NCBI GenBank assembly: GCA_946188395.1 | Contig: CAMHUU010000016.1 | Coordinates: 1 to 60,652, forward strand | Length of the DNA: 60,652 nucleotides | DNA from: an uncultured Prevotellaceae bacterium | GTDB taxonomy: Bacteria > Bacteroidota > Bacteroidia > Bacteroidales > Bacteroidaceae | Direction: 5' to 3' | Shown: positions 17,863-25,891 of the stretch, piece by piece | Numbering within the stretch: position 1 is the stretch's first letter | Layout of the letters: each line of letters opens with the position of its first letter | The notes under the pieces: model-generated | Database searches by the model: none | The model's input: the letters and a program-made list of their open reading frames with translations, nothing else | Told to the model about the DNA's origin: nothing | Translations under genes and position numbers: made by a program

Positions 17863-19503
17863 ATGAACTTAAGATATTTCAAAAATATAATTCCCGTTGC
17901 AGCAGTAGCTTTTGCTGTAGCAGGACTGAGTTCTTGCACCAAAGACCTGGATGTCACGCCTATCGATCCCAGTTCTACGATGACTCCCAGCGAGCCGGAA
18001 CTCTTCACAAAGTGCTATGCCACTATGGCACTTGCCGGTAATTATGGCGGTGATGGCAAAGGTGCACCAGATTCAAAATATGTATGCGATATCGACCGTC
18101 TGGACGGTGGTACCACTGGTTTCGTCCGTCAGCTGTGGAACTCCAACGAGCTGACCACCGATGAGGCCATCTGTAACTGGGGTGACCCCGGTATTCCCGA
18201 GTTTAACTACAACTCATGGGGTTCCAGCCATCCTATGCTCGAAGGTTTCTACAACCGACTCTACACTAGTATTGCTTTCTGCAACCACTATCTGGATGTC
18301 TGTGCTGGTGCCGACGCAGCCCGTGAGGCTGAGGTTCGTTTCCTCCGCGCCATGTACTACTATCATTTGATGGATGCTTTTGGTAACGTGCCGTTTGCTA
18401 CGTCGCTGATGTCGACTCCTCCTCCCCAGATTCAGCGTGCTGAACTCTTTGCTTGGATTGAGACCGAGCTGAAGGAGTGTGTTGGTCAGATGCAGACTCC
18501 CCAGGCCCGTAAAAGTTCGGATGCCGGCTATGGCCGTGCCGACCAGGATGCTGCCAACCTGCTGCTGGCCCGTCTCTACCTGAATGCTGAGGTTTATACG
18601 GGTACTGCCCGTTGGGCTGAGGCCAAGGAATATGCCGAGAAGGTTATCAACGGTCCTCACAAGCTGTGGACTCAAGGCGCCAACGGATGGAGTGCCTACC
18701 AGATGCTCTTCATGGGCGATAATGGTGAGAACGGTTCCAGCATCGAGGCTGTGCTTCCGCTGCTTGGCGACGGCATCACGACCACGAGCTATGGTACTTC
18801 CATGTTCCTGATGTCATCTACTTGGAAGAGTGATATGGACGTAAAGGGCGACTTCGGTATGGTAGAGAAATTCTGGGCCGGTAACCGTGCTCGCCGCCAG
18901 CTGGTCGAGAAATTCTTCCCCAATGGCGATGCTCCCGCTGCCAACATTCAGGATATGGCTGTTGCAGCCGGCGACGACCGTGCCTTGTTCTATGGTATCG
19001 ACCGCACCTTGGCTGTCGAGACTCCTGGTGAATTTGCTTCGGGTTTCTCCGTGGGTAAGTTCCGCAACACCTACTCTACTGGTGCCACTCCCCACAGCAC
19101 CATTTTCCCCGATGCCGACTTCTTCCTGATGCGCTCGGCTGAGGCTTACCTGATTGCTGCCGAAGCTGATGCACGCATCAATGGCGGTACGACCAGCGCC
19201 ACAGGTGCCAACTACATCAACGCACTGCGTCAGCGTGCCCACACAACGACCGTGAGCACCTACAGTCTGCAGCAGATTCTCGACGAGCGTGCTCGTGAGC
19301 TCTATTTCGAAGGCTTCCGTCGCACCGACCTCATCCGCTACGGATACTATGGTGGAGCCAACAGCGGCAACTACGTTTGGGAATGGAAGGGTGGTTCACA
19401 GAATGGTGCCAGCCTGCCTGCTTATCGCAACCTGTTCGCTCTTCCTTCATCGGATATAACAGCTAACCCCAACCTTCAGGGTCACCAGAACGAGGGCTAC
19501 TAA
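17863..19503 (+). CDS. susD: SusD-family starch-binding lipoprotein
   Basis: 546 residues. The lid component of the SusCD transporter on the cell surface. The signal peptide ends in the lipobox GLSSC (Cys near residue 25), followed by TKDLDVTPIDPSST typical of SusD. The helical TPR-like core includes EVRFLRAMYYYHLMDAFGNVPF and the C-terminal conserved block ILDERARELYFEGFRRTDLIRYG. Neighbours are susC 45 bp upstream and a SusE-like gene 40 bp downstream. The mature N-terminus lacks an obvious acidic surface-export signal beyond KDLD. Assignment is secure at family level; glycan specificity is inferred from the maltose genes next door. Confidence 0.95.
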   Translation: MNLRYFKNIIPVAAVAFAVAGLSSCTKDLDVTPIDPSSTMTPSEPELFTKCYATMALAGNYGGDGKGAPDSKYVCDIDRLDGGTTGFVRQLWNSNELTTDEAICNWGDPGIPEFNYNSWGSSHPMLEGFYNRLYTSIAFCNHYLDVCAGADAAREAEVRFLRAMYYYHLMDAFGNVPFATSLMSTPPPQIQRAELFAWIETELKECVGQMQTPQARKSSDAGYGRADQDAANLLLARLYLNAEVYTGTARWAEAKEYAEKVINGPHKLWTQGANGWSAYQMLFMGDNGENGSSIEAVLPLLGDGITTTSYGTSMFLMSSTWKSDMDVKGDFGMVEKFWAGNRARRQLVEKFFPNGDAPAANIQDMAVAAGDDRALFYGIDRTLAVETPGEFASGFSVGKFRNTYSTGATPHSTIFPDADFFLMRSAEAYLIAAEADARINGGTTSATGANYINALRQRAHTTTVSTYSLQQILDERARELYFEGFRRTDLIRYGYYGGANSGNYVWEWKGGSQNGASLPAYRNLFALPSSDITANPNLQGHQNEGY

Positions 19504-19541
19504 AGAGTTAAGAGTTAAGAATTAAGAGTTAAGAATTAAGA
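19503..19541. repeat. Heptamer tract GAGTTAA/GAATTAA before the SusE-like gene
   Basis: Five heptamers alternate GAGTTAA and GAATTAA through the 40-bp spacer between susD and the next start. The tract starts at the susD stop codon (TAA) and runs to the ATG, so it also forms the ribosome-binding region. Confidence 0.85.
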
Positions 19542-19543
19542 TT

Positions 19544-20752
19544 ATGAAGACAATATTCAAATCAACAATACTGCTGGCCGTTGCGAGTCTGTCGCTCTTT
19601 ACCTCGTGTAAGGACGACCGCGATTCGAACCCCACTGTGGCTCAGCCTACGACGTTTGTACTTAACAACATCGACATGGCTGGCAATGTGGACCTGGAGA
19701 AGTCTACTACTGTGACGCTCACCTGGTCGCAACCCACTCCATACAATAATTTCAACGCTCCTGTAGTTCCCACCTATTGGGTAGAGATGTCGCCCACGGG
19801 CGAGTTCACCCAGGCCTTCGACATCAATGCCGACGACAACAGCGGTGCTGACTACTTCGTACTCGACGAGACGTTCAGCAACGGTAAGGGTGCAGAAATC
19901 AATACCCAGACCGTGAACCGCTCTATGCTGCAGATTCTGGGTTGGACCGAGGCTACTGTTCCTGCCACCCAGCCGCTGTTCGTCCGCGTGAAGTCTGCCT
20001 TGCGCGATGCTTCGTTCAACGAGTATGGCGTCATCTACTCTAACGTCATCAACCTGACGACCGTTCCGTATTATGTCGAGCTGAAGCCCGCCGATCCTCA
20101 GATCTGGTGGCTCATCGGTGCCGATATTGCTGACGGCTCTTGGGGTGGCGACATGGGTAAGTGCGTCATCCCGATGCAGACCATCGACGGCTTCGAGTAC
20201 GACAAGAAGACCGGTGGTGGCGAAATCCAGTGGATTGGCTATCTGGGCGGTAACGGCTTCAAGCTCCGCGGTGCACTCGACGATGGTTGGGCATCACAGT
20301 GGGGTCAGGGCGACGCCTTCGGCACTTATGTGAAGAACGACGGCGGTTCAGGCGACATCAAGGTTCCTGCTGCTGGTCTTTACACCGTCACCTTGGACAC
20401 CAAGAACGACAAGCTGGACATCGCAGCTTACGACGGTTCTGCACCGGTTTATAGCGGAATGGCCATCTCTGGTTCGTTCAACGACTGGAGCGACACCGAC
20501 ATGACACCGTGCTCTACCGGATGGGAGAACCACGACTGGTACATCACCTACAGCTTCGCCGCTGGCGACGAGGTGAAGGTCAAGCAGGCCGGTTCTTGGG
20601 ACTTCAACAAGGGCGGTGCATTCGTCAGCTACTCTGAAGGCATGTATGTCTACGGTATCAGCAACGGTCCTAACCTGGTAATTCCTGAGGCAGGTACCTA
20701 CATGATCATCTTCAACGATATTACGGGCTACATCCGTTTCATCAAACAGTAA
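19544..20752 (+). CDS. SusE-like starch-binding outer-membrane lipoprotein
   Basis: 402 residues, lipoprotein (LFTSCKDD, Cys near 22). The N-terminal Ig-like domain (VLNNIDMAGNVDLEKSTTVTL, about 30-170) matches the SusE/SusF N-terminal domain. Two starch-binding beta domains follow: PQIWWLIGADIADGSWGGDM (about 185-295) and YSGMAISGSFNDWSDTDMTP (about 300-402). Exposed Trp residues (WWLIG, FNDW, HDWYI) fit starch contact. SusE proteins bind starch at the surface and tune the size of imported oligosaccharides. It is the third gene of the sus operon. The fold and role are familiar; exact ligand is inferred. Confidence 0.88.
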   Translation: MKTIFKSTILLAVASLSLFTSCKDDRDSNPTVAQPTTFVLNNIDMAGNVDLEKSTTVTLTWSQPTPYNNFNAPVVPTYWVEMSPTGEFTQAFDINADDNSGADYFVLDETFSNGKGAEINTQTVNRSMLQILGWTEATVPATQPLFVRVKSALRDASFNEYGVIYSNVINLTTVPYYVELKPADPQIWWLIGADIADGSWGGDMGKCVIPMQTIDGFEYDKKTGGGEIQWIGYLGGNGFKLRGALDDGWASQWGQGDAFGTYVKNDGGSGDIKVPAAGLYTVTLDTKNDKLDIAAYDGSAPVYSGMAISGSFNDWSDTDMTPCSTGWENHDWYITYSFAAGDEVKVKQAGSWDFNKGGAFVSYSEGMYVYGISNGPNLVIPEAGTYMIIFNDITGYIRFIKQ

Positions 20753-20800
20753 TGAAGCGGTGCTTCGCACCTAAATAAAAAATAAAAAAGAAAAAAGATT
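20753..20800. repeat. Mini-hairpin plus A-rich element after the SusE-like gene
   Basis: GGTGC-TTC-GCACC hairpin at 20759-20771 followed by TAAATAAAAAATAAAAAAG. A near-copy with a changed but still paired stem follows the SusF-like gene (22734-22765). On the plus strand the hairpin is followed by A, not T, so it is not a normal intrinsic terminator here; it sits about 35 nt before the next start. Confidence 0.8.
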
Positions 20801-20807
20801 TAGGATT

Positions 20808-22727
20808 ATGATTAAGAAAATATTAACTATGATAGCATTTGTAGCGTCGGTAGCAGCTTGCACCGACGACTACAAAGACTGGTTGAGTCCTCAGGTCGTA
20901 CCCCAGCCTGAAACTGTCACCTTCGGCGACGGAAGTGTCCGTACGGAAGGCGTTATCGACCTCAACACCGTCACCGCAGAATATGTGAAGGTTTGCACCA
21001 TCACGGCTCCGACGGCTTCGAAGGAAGGCTTCGAGCCCTCTTACACCCTCAACATCGGCGATGTAGTCTATGAAATCGGTGCCGACGGTCTGATGTCTGC
21101 TGCCGACCTGCAGGCAAGCATCGTTGCCATCTACGGCAACTGCCGCCCTGTGCAGCGCGACGTCCAGGCTACCGTTAGCATGTGGCTGGGCAATGGTGTT
21201 ACTACCATCAAGACCGCCACGTCGGCTCCCTTCTCCATTTGGGCCATTCCTGAGGCTCCTGTCATCGAGGCTGCCTACTATCTGACTGGATCTATCAATG
21301 GTTGGGACAACACCGACACGACCTACAAGCTCACCAACGACGGTAGCGACCCGTACGACAATCCCACCTTCAAGTTGCGCATCCCCGCTCCCGAGGATGG
21401 CAGCAACGTCGAGTTCAAGATGACTCCTGAGAGCGGACTCGGTGGCGACTGGAGCGGCTGTCTGGCTGCTGGCAGCGAGGAAGGCCGTTTCAACTACAAG
21501 AACGATGGTGGCAACCTCGTCATCACCGCCGATCCCGATGCACTCTACTACGACCTCACCTTCAACATGCTCGACCAGACTTGGTCGGCTGCACCCGTAG
21601 GTTTCAACGAGTTCATCTACGAGATTGGTAACGAGAGCGGCTGGAGCGAGAACCATCCGTTGCACGGCAATGGCCTCGGACAGTACAGCGCCGTCATCTA
21701 CCTGAATGGCGAATTCAAGTTCAAGCCCAACAAGGACAACTGGGACGGCGACTGGGAGAAAGCTTCCGGCGATGCTACCAGCGGTACGCTGACCACCGAT
21801 GGCGGTCCGAATATCGACGCCGTAGCTGCTGGCTTCTACTTCGTTCAGGTCGACCTGAAGGAGATGACCTATAAGCTCACGCCTGTCACCGCTATCAGCA
21901 TCATCGGTTCCGTTCGTGGCGCTTGGGACACCGACGTCGACATGACCTACAACGAGATCATGAAGTGCTGGGAGGCTCGCGAGACCCTCAAGGCCGGTGA
22001 GTTCAAGTTCCGTCTGAACCACGACTGGGCAGTCAACTGGGGTGGTACCTTCGACGACCTCGTTCAGGATGGTGCTAACCTGCAGCTCGAGAAGGACGGT
22101 GCTTATGTCATCCGCCTGTTCCTCAGCGACGAGACTCCTGCCCGCTGCACCGTCAAGGAAGACAACGGCTATCCCGACAACTTCTACGAGATTGGCAACG
22201 AAGGCGGCTGGAGCACCAACCACCTGCTGCTGGGCGACGGCAACGGTAAGTACCAAGGCTACTACTGGCTCGACGGTGAGTTCAAGTTCAAGCCCAATGC
22301 CGACAACTGGGACAACGACCTGGAGTATGTCAGTGGCGACACCACCAGTGGCTCGCTCACCGACGGTGGCGGTCCGAACTGCCCCGATCCGGGTGCTGGC
22401 TTCTACCAGATCAACCTCGACTTCGCCAACATGCACTACAACCTGCTGAAGATTGAAAGCATCAGCATGATTGGTGGCTTCAACGAGTGGAGCTCTGACC
22501 TGGAGATGGAGTACAACAAGGACGCTGGTTGCTGGGAAGTCACTACCGATAAGGTTTCGGGTGAGTTCAAGTTCCGTGCCAACCACGACTGGGCCATCAA
22601 CTGGGGTGGTGCCGAGAACGACCTCACACAGGACGGCAGCAACCTCAGCATCGAGGCAGGAACCTACAAGTTCCAGCTCTACATCAGCTACGCTGGCAAT
22701 AACAAGGTTGTGATTACTAAGCAGTAA
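20808..22727 (+). CDS. SusF-like multi-domain starch-binding lipoprotein
   Basis: 639 residues. Lipobox VAAC (Cys near 20), then an Ig-like N-terminal domain and five starch-binding beta domains. The first (about 161-255) opens YYLTGSINGWDNTD. The rest form an alternating pattern: module A (about 269-360, YEIGNESGWSENHPLHGNG), module B (about 363-455, IIGSVRGAWDTDVDMTYNE), A again (about 459-548, YEIGNEGGWSTNHLLLGDG) and B again (about 552-639, MIGGFNEWSSDLEMEYNKD). Thus an A-B pair has been duplicated. Bacteroides SusF has three binding modules, so this one is extended. Role: surface retention of starch. Confident on family. Confidence 0.88.
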   Translation: MIKKILTMIAFVASVAACTDDYKDWLSPQVVPQPETVTFGDGSVRTEGVIDLNTVTAEYVKVCTITAPTASKEGFEPSYTLNIGDVVYEIGADGLMSAADLQASIVAIYGNCRPVQRDVQATVSMWLGNGVTTIKTATSAPFSIWAIPEAPVIEAAYYLTGSINGWDNTDTTYKLTNDGSDPYDNPTFKLRIPAPEDGSNVEFKMTPESGLGGDWSGCLAAGSEEGRFNYKNDGGNLVITADPDALYYDLTFNMLDQTWSAAPVGFNEFIYEIGNESGWSENHPLHGNGLGQYSAVIYLNGEFKFKPNKDNWDGDWEKASGDATSGTLTTDGGPNIDAVAAGFYFVQVDLKEMTYKLTPVTAISIIGSVRGAWDTDVDMTYNEIMKCWEARETLKAGEFKFRLNHDWAVNWGGTFDDLVQDGANLQLEKDGAYVIRLFLSDETPARCTVKEDNGYPDNFYEIGNEGGWSTNHLLLGDGNGKYQGYYWLDGEFKFKPNADNWDNDLEYVSGDTTSGSLTDGGGPNCPDPGAGFYQINLDFANMHYNLLKIESISMIGGFNEWSSDLEMEYNKDAGCWEVTTDKVSGEFKFRANHDWAINWGGAENDLTQDGSNLSIEAGTYKFQLYISYAGNNKVVITKQ

Positions 22728-22770
22728 TCTGGCGGTACTTCGTACCTAAATAAAAAATAAAAAAGAATAA
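22728..22770. repeat. Mini-hairpin plus A-rich element after the SusF-like gene
   Basis: GGTAC-TTC-GTACC hairpin at 22734-22746 followed by TAAATAAAAAATAAAAAAGAATAAAG. It matches the element at 20753-20800 except that one stem pair has changed on both sides (G-C to A-T), keeping the pairing. Confidence 0.8.
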
Positions 22771-22782
22771 AGATTGATTATT

Positions 22783-23949
22783 ATGAAAAGAATCATCAAT
22801 ATCCTCGCCGCTGTGGCACTCCTCTGTGGAGTGTCCACCGCTGCCGGGGCACAGAGTGTAGAGGATAACTATCCCTACAACTTCATCACCATTCAGGGTG
22901 GTGGACAGGGTACGTTCACGAACTACAAATTCAACAAGCTCCTCACGCCGCAGGTGGCCCTCTCTGCCGGTCGCTACTTCAATTCGAAGGTCGGTGCCCG
23001 TCTGCACGTGCAGGGCTGGCAGGTCAAGGGTGCCATCACCGACACCTATAAGTTCAAGGCCATCACCGGCGACATCGACCTGCTCATGAACATGACCAAC
23101 GTCATCAATCCCCGTCGCACCTGCGACGCTTTCGACTGGGTCATGCTGCTCGGTTTCGGTGTGAACTACGGCTGGGGCTTCGACGAGTTCAACAGCCAGA
23201 ACAATGCGTTGGCCATCAATCCCAACCCCTATTACTGCGGCACCAAGCACAGCACGTACAACATGCGCCTCGGTACTCAGTTCAACTTCAACCTGTCAAG
23301 AAATTTTGCCATCGGTCTTGAAATCGACGGCAACATGAAGAACGACGAGTTCAACCTCAAGCGCAACTACAATCCCGACTTCCAGCTGTCAGCCCTCCTC
23401 GGTCTGACCTACAAGTTCGGCCACCCCGAGAAGAAGGTCGTACAGAAGCAGGAAGTTATTGAGACCTACTACGTCGACGAGCCTTACACGGAGACTGTGA
23501 AGAAGCAGCGTCCCGTCGAGAATGTCGAGATGTCGAAGATGGAGAAGGTGGTCTACTACCACATCAACGTCAGCGACGTTGAGCAGGCTCAGGGCATCGA
23601 CGCCGCCGTCAAGGAGGCTGCCGACCTGATTAAGACCGACCCCGACGCCAAGATTGTTGTCACGGGTTATGCTGACAAGGGCACTGGTAATGCCAAGATC
23701 AACCAGCGTCTCTCCAAGGAGCGCGCCGAGGGCATCACCGCCAAGCTGGTGAACATTCACGGCATCAACCCCGCCAACATCACCACTTCGTGGAAGGGCG
23801 ACACCGTTCAGCCGTTCTCTGAGAACGACAAGAACCGTTGCGTCATCATCACCGGCGAGGGCAAGTTCAAGGTCACCAAGTACGAAACCTACGAGGAGGT
23901 CATCCAGAAGACCCGCAAGGTCGAAAAGACCCGCACCGTCCTCAAGTAA
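22783..23949 (+). CDS. OmpA-family outer-membrane protein with beta-barrel and OmpA C-terminal domain
   Basis: 388 residues from Met at 22783 (MKRIINILAAVALLCGVSTAAGAQ signal). Residues about 30-215 are amphipathic strands of a small outer-membrane barrel (FNSKVGARLHVQGWQVKG, LGTQFNFNLSRNFAIGLEID). After a Lys/Glu-rich linker comes an OmpA-like peptidoglycan-binding domain (about 255-365) with IVVTGYADKGTGNAKINQRLSKERA, the expected GxAD..G...N..LS..RA pattern. A charged tail (EEVIQKTRKVEKTRTVLK) ends the protein. It lies 55 bp after the SusF-like gene and before a strong hairpin terminator, so it is likely the last gene of the sus operon, perhaps anchoring or spacing the complex. Family solid; role inferred. 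Confidence 0.88.
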   Translation: MKRIINILAAVALLCGVSTAAGAQSVEDNYPYNFITIQGGGQGTFTNYKFNKLLTPQVALSAGRYFNSKVGARLHVQGWQVKGAITDTYKFKAITGDIDLLMNMTNVINPRRTCDAFDWVMLLGFGVNYGWGFDEFNSQNNALAINPNPYYCGTKHSTYNMRLGTQFNFNLSRNFAIGLEIDGNMKNDEFNLKRNYNPDFQLSALLGLTYKFGHPEKKVVQKQEVIETYYVDEPYTETVKKQRPVENVEMSKMEKVVYYHINVSDVEQAQGIDAAVKEAADLIKTDPDAKIVVTGYADKGTGNAKINQRLSKERAEGITAKLVNIHGINPANITTSWKGDTVQPFSENDKNRCVIITGEGKFKVTKYETYEEVIQKTRKVEKTRTVLK

Positions 23950-23971
23950 CTGCTGGTAAATTCATCTCATA

Positions 23972-24006
23972 AGTCGGACTGCTCATGACGAGCGGCCCGA
24001 CTCTTT
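23972..24006 (+). terminator. Intrinsic terminator after the sus operon
   Basis: Stem AGTCGG-A-CTGCTC, loop ATGAC, GAGCGG-C-CCGACT (23972-24002) followed by CTTTT. It is a strong G/C-rich hairpin. It ends about 10 bp before the ATG of the MATE gene, so it may also limit read-through into that gene. Confidence 0.75.
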
Positions 24007-24015
24007 TGCAAACAA

Positions 24016-25779
24016 ATGGAACAATATCAGAGCAGGAATACATTTCTTGTGTCACGGGCATTCAAGGGTTATGTCCTGGCATCGGTCCTCACATCGGCCG
24101 CTATCCAGACGGCCAGCACGTTCGATGCAGTGATTCTTGCACAATGCGTGGGGGCAGAAGCGGTGTCGGCCAGCAGCATCATCATGCCTGTCGAGATTGC
24201 TTTCAGCTGCGTGGGACTGTTGTTGGCATACGGCGCCAATGCCATGGTGGCACGAGCCTTAGGTCGTCACGACCGGGAGGAGGCTTCAGCGGTCTTTTCC
24301 ACGACGATAGCTTCCATCCTGATTGTCGGCGGATTCTTTTGCCTGCTGATGTATTCCTTCTGTCCTGCTATTGCGCGGTTCCTGACAGACGACGAGACGC
24401 TGTATACCTTGACCTACGACTACCTTAGTGTCTATACACTGGGAGCCTGGCTTGACATGCTTGCTACGGCATTCTGTCTTTTTGTGGCTACCGACGGCCA
24501 GCCGAAGTTTGCCACACAGGCTGCCATCATCGGCGTAGTGGTGAATATTGTTTCAGACATTGTGACGATAGGTATGCTGGGTTGGGGTGTGAAGGGTTCT
24601 GCCGTCGGCTTCCTGTTGCAATATGCAGTCTGCGTGGTGCTCCTGGGATTCTATTTCCGCAGTCCGAAGTGTTCCTATAGTCTGCGCCTGCCCGGACGCC
24701 GGCTCTGGCAGATGATGTCGCAGAACATGAAAGAGGGCCTGGCAGTATTTATCAACAACATCCTGATAGCCGCCAGCATCTTTATTATTAATGTCATATC
24801 CTACAATGCCTTGGGCGAAGGCGGTCTGTTCTGCTGGTCGGTATGTCTGCAGGTATTAATGGTTGCCGCAGTAGCCATCAATGCGGTCATGGAGGGGTTG
24901 ATGGCCATTGGTGGCGTGATGGTGGGAGAGCACGACCTGCGCGGACTGGGCATACTGGCCAAGAAGTCGTTGCCGGCCATCTGCACGCTGATGCTCCTGC
25001 TGATTATCCCGATGTGGATACCCGACTGCTGTGCCACGCTGTTCGGTGCAGACGACCCTTCGATGATGGACGAGGTGAACCACGTGCTGCGCATCTTCTC
25101 GCTGATGTTGATTCCATTCTCATTGACACTGGTCCTGGCAGCCATCTATCAGGTGCTGGAACTCGCCAAGCTCAATGTCGTTGTCACCGTAGGGCAGCTG
25201 GTGGTCATGGTGCTGACCCTTTGGCTGCTGTCAGCCTATGCGCCAGACTATTTCTGGTGGGGTTTCCCCCTGTCAGCCTTCCTTTTCGTCGTTGGCCAGT
25301 TCGTCAACTCCTACATAGCCTATCTGAAGACCCACGGCGCCCTGTCGCCACTCACGCTGGTGCCTTATAGCACAGGTGGCCGTTCGCTCGACTGCTCGGT
25401 CCGCTACCAGTCAGACGACGTTTTCAGCGTACTCCATCAGTTGGACGATTTCCTGAAGCAGTCGGGCATCAACCCCAGCAGCACCTTCAAGCTGAATCTC
25501 TGCTGCGAAGAACTGATGACAAACATTTCCAACCACTCATCAGGTCGCGTCACCCACCATTCCTTCGACCTGTATGCCTATGTCGACGACGGTACCGCTT
25601 ATGTAACGCTGAAGGATGCCGGGCGTCCGTTCAACCCGCTTCTGGCAGGCAAGATGGCCGATTCGCACATCGGCCAGGAAGGCTATCAGCATCTGGGCCT
25701 TCGTCTGGTCAACAGCATCATCGACGACATCAGCTACCAGTACATGTACGGCCTGAACGTCGTCTTCCTCAAGGCGTAA
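24016..25779 (+). CDS. MATE-family transporter fused to a C-terminal RsbW-like ATPase domain
   Basis: 587 residues. Residues about 1-450 are a 12-segment MATE/NorM-like multidrug antiporter (ASVLTSAAIQTASTFDAVILAQ, then AVSASSIIMPVEIAFSCVGLL, GANAMVARALGRHDREEA). From about residue 463 the chain becomes a soluble GHKL ATPase fold: N box CCEELMTNISNH (Glu499, Asn503), a G1-like DAGRPFNP, and a G2-like GLRLVNSIID. That pattern is the RsbW/SpoIIAB serine-kinase type. The inner membrane is the expected location. The gene starts about 10 bp after a terminator hairpin and has no obvious promoter of its own. The fusion suggests transport gated by, or coupled to, a partner-switching kinase; that is inference. 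Confidence 0.88.
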   Translation: MEQYQSRNTFLVSRAFKGYVLASVLTSAAIQTASTFDAVILAQCVGAEAVSASSIIMPVEIAFSCVGLLLAYGANAMVARALGRHDREEASAVFSTTIASILIVGGFFCLLMYSFCPAIARFLTDDETLYTLTYDYLSVYTLGAWLDMLATAFCLFVATDGQPKFATQAAIIGVVVNIVSDIVTIGMLGWGVKGSAVGFLLQYAVCVVLLGFYFRSPKCSYSLRLPGRRLWQMMSQNMKEGLAVFINNILIAASIFIINVISYNALGEGGLFCWSVCLQVLMVAAVAINAVMEGLMAIGGVMVGEHDLRGLGILAKKSLPAICTLMLLLIIPMWIPDCCATLFGADDPSMMDEVNHVLRIFSLMLIPFSLTLVLAAIYQVLELAKLNVVVTVGQLVVMVLTLWLLSAYAPDYFWWGFPLSAFLFVVGQFVNSYIAYLKTHGALSPLTLVPYSTGGRSLDCSVRYQSDDVFSVLHQLDDFLKQSGINPSSTFKLNLCCEELMTNISNHSSGRVTHHSFDLYAYVDDGTAYVTLKDAGRPFNPLLAGKMADSHIGQEGYQHLGLRLVNSIIDDISYQYMYGLNVVFLKA

Positions 25780-25824
25780 CCGACCTGATTTGTTTTTACC
25801 GTTGTGACTTTTTTTTTGCGAAAG

Positions 25825-25856
25825 TTTGGAACTTTCAGATTTTATTCTTATTTTTG
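25825..25856 (+). promoter_or_regulatory. Promoter for the LRR-thioredoxin-M64 gene
   Basis: TTTG at 25825-25828 and TATTTTTG at 25849-25856, 20 bp apart, match the Bacteroidota -33/-7 arrangement. The start codon is 36 bp downstream. Confidence 0.7.
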
Positions 25857-25891
25857 CACTTAGATAGTAAAACTTAAAATTATAAATAGCT

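Noticed and set aside
20823..22586. 587-codon open frame antisense to the SusF-like gene
   Set aside because: It mirrors the sense gene's codon bias and has no signal, motif or promoter; the sense frame has clear domains.
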